The position numbers were made by a program, and so were the translations under genes. A stretch of 5,038 nt of DNA from Acidimicrobiales bacterium. GTDB lineage: Bacteria > Actinomycetota > Acidimicrobiia > Acidimicrobiales > SHLQ01. The notes beneath the pieces were generated by a model. It had not been told where the DNA came from. It made no database searches and saw only the letters and a list, made by a program, of their open reading frames with translations. This document shows positions 1 to 5,038 of the stretch, one piece after another (position 1 is the first letter of the stretch; each line of letters starts with the position of its first letter). The stretch covers positions 1-5,038 of the forward strand of contig JABDJW010000172.1 of the NCBI GenBank assembly GCA_013002375.1, in the 5' to 3' direction.

Positions 1-2429
<2,429 letters not shown>

Positions 2430-2435
2430 CAGTAG

Positions 2436-2440
2436 TCCTT
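2436..2440 (-). promoter_or_regulatory. Ribosome binding site of nrdJ
   Basis: Read on the minus strand this is AAGGA, six bases before the ATG at 2429. It is the clearest Shine-Dalgarno in the window and fixes the nrdJ start. Confidence 0.75.
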
Positions 2441-2619
2441 GCGTTGGGGGCAGACCGCAGCGTTGGCGACCAGGTCATCGTCACCGCGGCCCTCTACTCC
2501 CACGGTACCGAGCGTGATGACGACGCAGGAAAGCGATCCGACCCACCAAGGCTGAATCTCAACCACCATCCGGTCGCTGACACCACGGTCTGCCCATCGA
2601 TCAACTTAGGGGTTTCGCC

Positions 2620-2721
2620 TGTGGAACAGAAGGGGACAACCCTGTGAATTACCGGTGGATTTCGCCGGGAACCATCCACAGGCCGGTGATCGAGTTGGGG
2701 AAACCCGGTCACGTGTCCACA
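2620..2721. promoter_or_regulatory. Cluster of four DnaA-box-like 9-mers
   Basis: Compared with the consensus TTWTNCACA, the minus strand carries TGTTCCACA (2620-2628) and TAATTCACA (2643-2651), each with one mismatch. The plus strand carries CCATCCACA (2672-2680) and GTGTCCACA (2713-2721), each with two. Thus two boxes on each strand point inward within 102 bases. The first lies inside a perfect inverted repeat CTGT-GGA-ACAG (2619-2629), so another regulator could be the real reader. In E. coli, DnaA binds the nrdAB promoter, which makes DnaA control of this nrdJ plausible. The cluster is seen; its function is inference. Confidence 0.4.
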
Positions 2722-2723
2722 CT
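2695..2723 (+). promoter_or_regulatory. Possible leaderless promoter of the RibD-like gene
   Basis: TTGGGG (2695-2700) and CACACT (2718-2723) are separated by exactly 17 bases, and the ATG at 2730 follows after six bases, where transcription would start. No Shine-Dalgarno precedes that ATG. The -10 element matches TATAAT at only three of six positions, though it keeps the important second A and last T. The fourth DnaA-like box overlaps it. Confidence 0.33.
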
Positions 2724-2729
2724 CGAAAG

Positions 2730-3503
2730 ATGCAGCAGCTGTTCCCCGAAGCCCCCGCGGACCGATCTGACGACCTGTCCGATGACGAATTGGCCGAGCT
2801 CTACGCCGCCGACCACCGCCCCCCGCATCCACACCGACCGTGGGTGCTGGCCAACATGGTGGTGAGCCTCGACGGGGCCACTGCCGTCGACGGTGTGTCG
2901 GGCCATCTGGGCGGCGATGGCGACCGTCGGGTCTTTCGAGCCATCCGTAGCCTGCCCGACGTGATCATGGCCGGGAGTGGCACGGTCGTGGCCGAGAACT
3001 ACGGCGCACCGACGATGACCGAGGAGCTTCGCGCCGCGCGGGTCGCCCGAGGCCAGGCGCCCATCCCCGAGCTCGCCGTGGTGAGCAACTCGCTCGGCCT
3101 CGATCCCGGCAGCCGGTTGTTCGAGGCCGATCATCGGCCGATCATCGTCACCAGCCCGACCAGCCCGGTCGATCGGCGGGCGGAACTGGCCGATGTCGCC
3201 GATGTGTTGATGATCGAGCCGGCCGAGCCCGCGACGACCGGGGTGGACCTCGGCGCCGCCCTCACCGCACTGCACGAGCGTGGCCATCGGGTCGTTCTGG
3301 TCGAAGGTGGCCCCGCGCTGAACGGTCAGCTCGTCGCCGAGGGCCTGGTCGACGAATGGTGCGTCTCGATCGCGGCCGACGTGGTCGGCGGCACCAGCAA
3401 ACGCATGGTGGAAGGCCCGGCCCTGCCCGCCGACCATTCGCTGACGTTGCGCCGCGTGCTCGAGCACGACGGCACGCTGTTTCTTCGCTACACCGCACGG
3501 TAG
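2730..3503 (+). CDS. Stand-alone RibD C-terminal-domain (pyrimidine/dihydrofolate-type) reductase
   Basis: A 257-residue soluble NADPH-dependent reductase of the RibD_C/DHFR-like fold. Seen: NMVVSLDGATAVDG (about 42-55) with the conserved Ser and Asp of the substrate site, GDRRVFRAIRSLPDVIMAGSGT (64-85, glycine-rich cofactor region) and VEGGPALNGQL (191-201), the family's GGP motif. The N-terminal zinc deaminase domain of full RibD is absent. From memory the pattern and length resemble mycobacterial Rv2671, which can act as an alternative dihydrofolate reductase. The substrate could thus be the riboflavin precursor 5-amino-6-ribosylamino-uracil phosphate, dihydrofolate or another pterin. I chose ATG 2730 because the MQQLFP opening resembles actinobacterial relatives; an in-frame GTG at 2655 would add 25 residues unlike the family. 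Transcribed away from nrdJ and convergent with the LysM gene. A link to nucleotide supply (folate for dTMP) is inference. Confidence 0.87.
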   Translation: MQQLFPEAPADRSDDLSDDELAELYAADHRPPHPHRPWVLANMVVSLDGATAVDGVSGHLGGDGDRRVFRAIRSLPDVIMAGSGTVVAENYGAPTMTEELRAARVARGQAPIPELAVVSNSLGLDPGSRLFEADHRPIIVTSPTSPVDRRAELADVADVLMIEPAEPATTGVDLGAALTALHERGHRVVLVEGGPALNGQLVAEGLVDEWCVSIAADVVGGTSKRMVEGPALPADHSLTLRRVLEHDGTLFLRYTAR

Positions 3504-3525
3504 GTTCTTCGCTCCACCGCACGGT
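3481..3525 (+). repeat. 24-bp-period tandem duplication spanning the reductase stop codon
   Basis: Bases 3481-3501 recur at 3505-3525 with one difference (A to C) over 21 bases. The first copy encodes the last residues, FLRYTAR, and runs into TAG; the second lies just after the stop and fills almost the whole 25-base gap to the convergent LysM gene. The period is eight codons, so the second copy keeps the same reading frame (VLRSTAR). Confidence 0.85.
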
Positions 3526-3528
3526 CGG

Positions 3529-3984
3529 TCAGCCGGCCAGGTTGCCGGGAATCAACAACCGTTGGCCGACCTGCAGAGCGGCCGAACCGGCCACGTCGGA
3601 CAGCTCCGCGACGACGGCGCGGGGATCGCGATCGGGCGCCAGTTCGGTGGCGATGGCCCAGAGCGTGTCGCCGGGTTGCACGATGTACACCTGGGGCACC
3701 GCGACCGGGACACCGGTGATGGTGCCGCCTTGGGCGACACCGCCATCGAGCACGAGCGGAACGGCCAGTACGCCGAGGACGAGCGCCGCGAGCGCCAGTA
3801 CGACCGTGGCCCGGCGCCGGCGATAGACCCGACCGGGCAACCGGGGTGCGGCCGTTGAACGGAGCGTTGGCGAGGCCACGACCGGCCCGTCCGCGTCGGG
3901 AACGAGCCGGAGCGTTGGACGGGCTCGGGTCGGGGATTTGGAATCCAAATCCGGGGTGTGGTGGGGAGTGAGAAGTGCTGCCAT
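3529..3984 (-). CDS. LysM-domain single-pass membrane protein, probable SOS-linked division/cell-wall protein
   Basis: A 151-residue protein in three parts: a cytoplasmic, Pro/Arg-rich N-terminus (1-54); one membrane segment (about 59-79) preceded by RRRR (55-58), giving an N-in, C-out orientation; and an external C-terminal LysM domain (about 99-147) with YIVQPGDTLWAIA and ending VGQRLLIP. LysM binds peptidoglycan. No catalytic domain is seen. The same size, layout and divergent position beside lexA are found in YneA (Bacillus), Rv2719c/ChiZ (Mycobacterium) and DivS (Corynebacterium), which respond to SOS and restrain division or act on the wall. That role here is inferred from context. The start is ATG 3984 with GGAGA ten bases upstream. 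LexA boxes lie 158-227 bases upstream of the ATG, implying a long leader if they control this gene. A 10-base repeat (3861-3870 and 3909-3918) encodes two PTLR motifs. The stop is 25 bases from the convergent reductase. Confidence 0.88.
   Translation of the reverse strand: MAALLTPHHTPDLDSKSPTRARPTLRLVPDADGPVVASPTLRSTAAPRLPGRVYRRRRATVVLALAALVLGVLAVPLVLDGGVAQGGTITGVPVAVPQVYIVQPGDTLWAIATELAPDRDPRAVVAELSDVAGSAALQVGQRLLIPGNLAG
3934..3952 (-). repeat. Perfect 8-bp inverted repeat within the LysM gene start
   Basis: GGATTTGG and CCAAATCC are separated by AAT, within codons 11-17 of the LysM gene. In the mRNA this would fold into a hairpin about 30 bases after the start codon. The region is AT-richer than its surroundings. 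It could damp translation or be a binding site; no function is shown. Confidence 0.6.
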
Positions 3985-4107
3985 GAGACCAGTATCTCCA
4001 GGGGGTGTGACAGTCTCGATTTCGTTGAAACTGTGTGGGTTGCGAATGTTCGGGCTCCGCCCCGATCCCCTACCCGTGTGGTGGTTTTGCTGCTCTTTCG
4101 GTCGGTG

Positions 4108-4133
4108 GGATCGACATCGTGCGATGTGGATCC
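4108..4133. repeat. 26-bp near-perfect palindrome upstream of the SOS boxes
   Basis: Arms of 12 bases (4108-4119 and 4122-4133) around TG match at 11 of 12 positions. The core ACATCG-TG-CGATGT is perfect. It ends eight bases before the first LexA box. It may be an operator for a second dimeric regulator, or a hairpin in the LysM leader RNA. Confidence 0.65.
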
Positions 4134-4141
4134 TTGACCTG

Positions 4142-4153
4142 GAACGTTTGTTC
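4142..4153. promoter_or_regulatory. LexA (SOS) box 1
   Basis: GAACGTTTGTTC has the full GAAC-N4-GTTC actinobacterial LexA consensus. It lies between a good -35-like TTGACC (4134-4139) and GAACAT (4157-4162), 17 bases apart, so LexA would block a rightward promoter there. Confidence 0.85.
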
Positions 4154-4156
4154 GAC

Positions 4157-4168
4157 GAACATGTGTGC
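4157..4168. promoter_or_regulatory. Degenerate LexA box 2
   Basis: GAACATGTGTGC differs from GAAC-N4-GTTC at one base. It starts exactly 15 bases after box 1 and 15 before box 3, which supports a real but weaker site. Confidence 0.5.
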
Positions 4169-4171
4169 GAC

Positions 4172-4183
4172 GAACAGTTGTTC
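4172..4183. promoter_or_regulatory. LexA (SOS) box 3
   Basis: GAACAGTTGTTC is a perfect consensus with flanking C and G completing CGAAC...GTTCG. It sits in the 17-base gap between GTGCGA (4165-4170) and TACAGT (4188-4193), a possible lexA promoter. Confidence 0.88.
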
Positions 4184-4199
4184 GAGGTACAGTTAACAC

Positions 4200-4211
4200 G
4201 AACACCTGTTC
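4200..4211. promoter_or_regulatory. LexA (SOS) box 4
   Basis: GAACACCTGTTC is a perfect consensus flanked by C and G, 61 bases before the lexA ATG. On the minus strand it lies in the 17-base gap of a possible leftward promoter, TTGCGA (4214-4219) to TTAACT (4191-4196), which would serve the LysM gene. Confidence 0.88.
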
Positions 4212-4261
4212 GATCGCAACCCGCCTATTCCTCTCTAACCCGATCGAACCCCGACCACATC

Positions 4262-4265
4262 GGAG
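4262..4265 (+). promoter_or_regulatory. Weak ribosome binding site of lexA
   Basis: GGAG lies seven bases before ATG 4273 and supports that start over the earlier in-frame GTG at 4165, which would put two of the LexA boxes inside the gene. Confidence 0.5.
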
Positions 4266-4272
4266 TCTTCCC

Positions 4273-4902
4273 ATGGCCACCGCCCCAACCGCTCGCCAAC
4301 AACAGATCCTCGAGTTCATCGATACCCAGATGCGCGAGCGCGGCTTCCCACCGTCGGTGCGCGAGATCGGCGATGCGGTCGGGCTCACCTCACCGTCGAG
4401 CGTGCACAGCCACCTCTCCACCCTCACCAAGCTCGGCTACCTACGCCGCGACCCGGACAAGCCGAGGGCCATCGAAGTCCACTGGGATCGCAACTCCGGT
4501 GCCGTGGTCGAACGCCGCCCCGTGCGCCACATCCCGCTCGTCGGCGATGTCGCGGCCGGCACCGATGTTCTGGCCCAGGAAAACGTCGAAGAGACCATGC
4601 CCCTTCCCGCCGACCTCACCGGCGATGGCGATCTCTTCATGCTCCGGGTGCGGGGCGAATCAATGATCGAGGCCGGCATCTTCGACGGCGACTACATCGT
4701 TGCTCGGTCCCAGCCCACCGCCAACAACGGCGACATCGTCGTGGCCGGCATTCCCGGCGAGGAAGCGACGGTGAAGACCTACCGGCGCGAGCAGGATCAC
4801 ATCGTGCTCGTTCCCCACAATCCGACCCTCGAACCAATGCGGTTCGCACCAACCGATGTCAGCATCTACGGTCGGGTCGTCACGGTATTGCGCAAGCTGT
4901 AG
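4273..4902 (+). CDS. lexA: LexA, self-cleaving SOS repressor
   Basis: A 209-residue cytoplasmic dimeric repressor that silences damage-response genes until RecA filaments trigger its self-cleavage. The N-terminal winged helix-turn-helix (about 1-70) shows the typical blocks RQQQILEFI (8-16), GFPPSVREIG (24-33), SPSSVHSHL (40-48) and LGYLRRDPDKPRAIEV (54-69). The C-terminal S24-type protease domain has all key residues: the cleavage bond A95-G96, catalytic S130 in RGESM, and K168 in ATVKTY. Length is usual for the family. ATG 4273 is chosen because it opens the normal LexA N-terminus (MATAPTARQQ), has GGAG upstream, and leaves the LexA boxes outside the gene. Those boxes, 62-131 bases upstream, show autoregulation. 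Divergent from the LysM gene; a strong hairpin follows the stop. Nothing is missing, so it should be functional. Confidence 0.97.
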   Translation: MATAPTARQQQILEFIDTQMRERGFPPSVREIGDAVGLTSPSSVHSHLSTLTKLGYLRRDPDKPRAIEVHWDRNSGAVVERRPVRHIPLVGDVAAGTDVLAQENVEETMPLPADLTGDGDLFMLRVRGESMIEAGIFDGDYIVARSQPTANNGDIVVAGIPGEEATVKTYRREQDHIVLVPHNPTLEPMRFAPTDVSIYGRVVTVLRKL

Positions 4903-4925
4903 GGGCTTCCATAACCAGACACGCT

Positions 4926-4956
4926 CGGTGCCGATGGGTCTCACCCATCGGCACCG
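4926..4956. terminator. Hairpin terminator between lexA and the convergent gene
   Basis: A perfect 14-base stem (CGGTGCCGATGGGT, 4926-4939, with 4943-4956) and a three-base loop lie 24 bases after the lexA stop. No clear T-run follows on either side, as is common in high-GC actinobacteria. Placed between two convergent genes, it probably stops transcription from both sides. Confidence 0.8.
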
Positions 4957-4980
4957 GCATCTTCTGGGCTCGCCCTCGTT

Positions 4981-5038
4981 TCAGCCGGCGATGAGGGCCA
5001 GGAATTCGGCATGGTCGGTATCGAGCAAGGCCCGAGAC
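4981..5038 (-). CDS. 3' end of an unidentified convergent gene
   Basis: The minus strand reads into the window for 19 codons and a TGA at 4983-4981; the visible end is SRALLDTDHAEFLALIAG. It is a credible C-terminus given the codon use, the hairpin beyond the stop and the convergent position, but too short to assign a family. The rest lies beyond the right edge. Confidence 0.5.
   Translation of the reverse strand, partial: SRALLDTDHAEFLALIAG

Larger units (their letters stand above)
2430..2729. other. Divergent intergenic region between nrdJ and the RibD-like gene
   Basis: This 300-base stretch has no convincing gene; the short open frames in it look nothing like the neighbouring proteins. 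The part nearest nrdJ (2441-2610) would be its untranslated leader. I found no cobalamin-riboswitch B12 box, no NrdR box and no GAAC-N4-GTTC LexA box in it. The part nearest the reductase holds the DnaA-box-like cluster and a possible promoter, listed separately. A weak minus-strand pair, TTCTGT with a 17-base gap to TAAGTT (about 2603-2631), could start nrdJ transcription and would overlap the first DnaA-like box, but this is a guess. Confidence 0.6.
4134..4219. promoter_or_regulatory. Candidate lexA and LysM promoters overlapping the SOS boxes
   Basis: Three hexamer pairs have 17-base spacing, each with a LexA box in the gap. Rightward are TTGACC/GAACAT (4134-4162) and GTGCGA/TACAGT (4165-4193); leftward is TTGCGA/TTAACT (4219-4191). 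The last two overlap at their -10 elements and face each other. Each -10 matches the consensus only in part, so which are used cannot be decided by eye. Confidence 0.35.

Noticed and set aside
2430..2620. A cobalamin riboswitch before the B12-dependent reductase
   Set aside because: I looked for a B12 box and the expected helices in the nrdJ leader and found none. A covariance-model scan would settle it.
2494..2832. A possible small gene (112 codons, minus) upstream of nrdJ
   Set aside because: It overlaps the RibD-like start and the DnaA-like cluster, is low-complexity Gly/Arg-rich at its start, and has no recognisable domain.
2709..3467. A 252-codon minus-strand frame opposite the RibD-like gene
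   Set aside because: The plus strand encodes a clear RibD_C reductase; the opposite frame has no recognisable motif.
4165..4272. A 36-residue N-terminal extension of LexA from GTG 4165
   Set aside because: It would put LexA boxes 3 and 4 inside the gene, has no ribosome binding site, and is not part of normal LexA proteins, which start like the ATG 4273 product.
3552..4430. A 292-codon minus-strand frame across the LysM gene and the lexA start
   Set aside because: It covers the SOS control region and the lexA N-terminus in the wrong frame and has no domain.

Overview
This 5,038-base window is GC-rich and carries five protein-coding genes in a compact layout. It fits an actinobacterium, perhaps of the Acidimicrobiia. 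The evidence is GAAC-N4-GTTC LexA operators, a LysM membrane protein divergent from lexA (an arrangement known from Mycobacterium and Corynebacterium), a coenzyme-B12-dependent ribonucleotide reductase with a TSCPD tail, and an Rv2671-like reductase. The class-level placement is a guess from gene content.

Layout. Bases 1-2429 (minus) hold most of nrdJ, a class II ribonucleotide reductase; its 3' end lies beyond the left edge. Bases 2430-2729 are a divergent intergenic region with a good Shine-Dalgarno for nrdJ, a cluster of four DnaA-box-like sequences, and a possible leaderless promoter for the next gene. Bases 2730-3503 (plus) encode a stand-alone RibD C-terminal-domain reductase. It converges on a LysM-domain single-pass membrane protein at 3529-3984 (minus), separated by only 25 bases that contain most of a second copy of the reductase's 3' end. 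Bases 3985-4272 are the divergent LysM/lexA control region, with a 26-base palindrome followed by three perfect LexA boxes and one near-perfect box. lexA occupies 4273-4902 (plus) and ends at a strong hairpin (4926-4956). The last 58 bases are the 3' end of an unidentified convergent gene.

How the genes fit together. This is a DNA-damage and DNA-precursor neighbourhood. LexA is the self-cleaving SOS repressor. The LysM protein matches in architecture and position the SOS-induced division inhibitors or cell-wall enzymes encoded beside lexA elsewhere (YneA in Bacillus, Rv2719c/ChiZ in Mycobacterium, DivS in Corynebacterium). NrdJ makes deoxyribonucleotides for replication and repair. In many actinobacteria the nrdR repressor gene sits between lexA and nrdJ; here that place is taken by the LysM gene and the reductase, and no nrdR is visible. 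The genes belong to known families. The less ordinary signals are the phased SOS-box array, the DnaA-like boxes by nrdJ, the palindromes, and two short tandem duplications.
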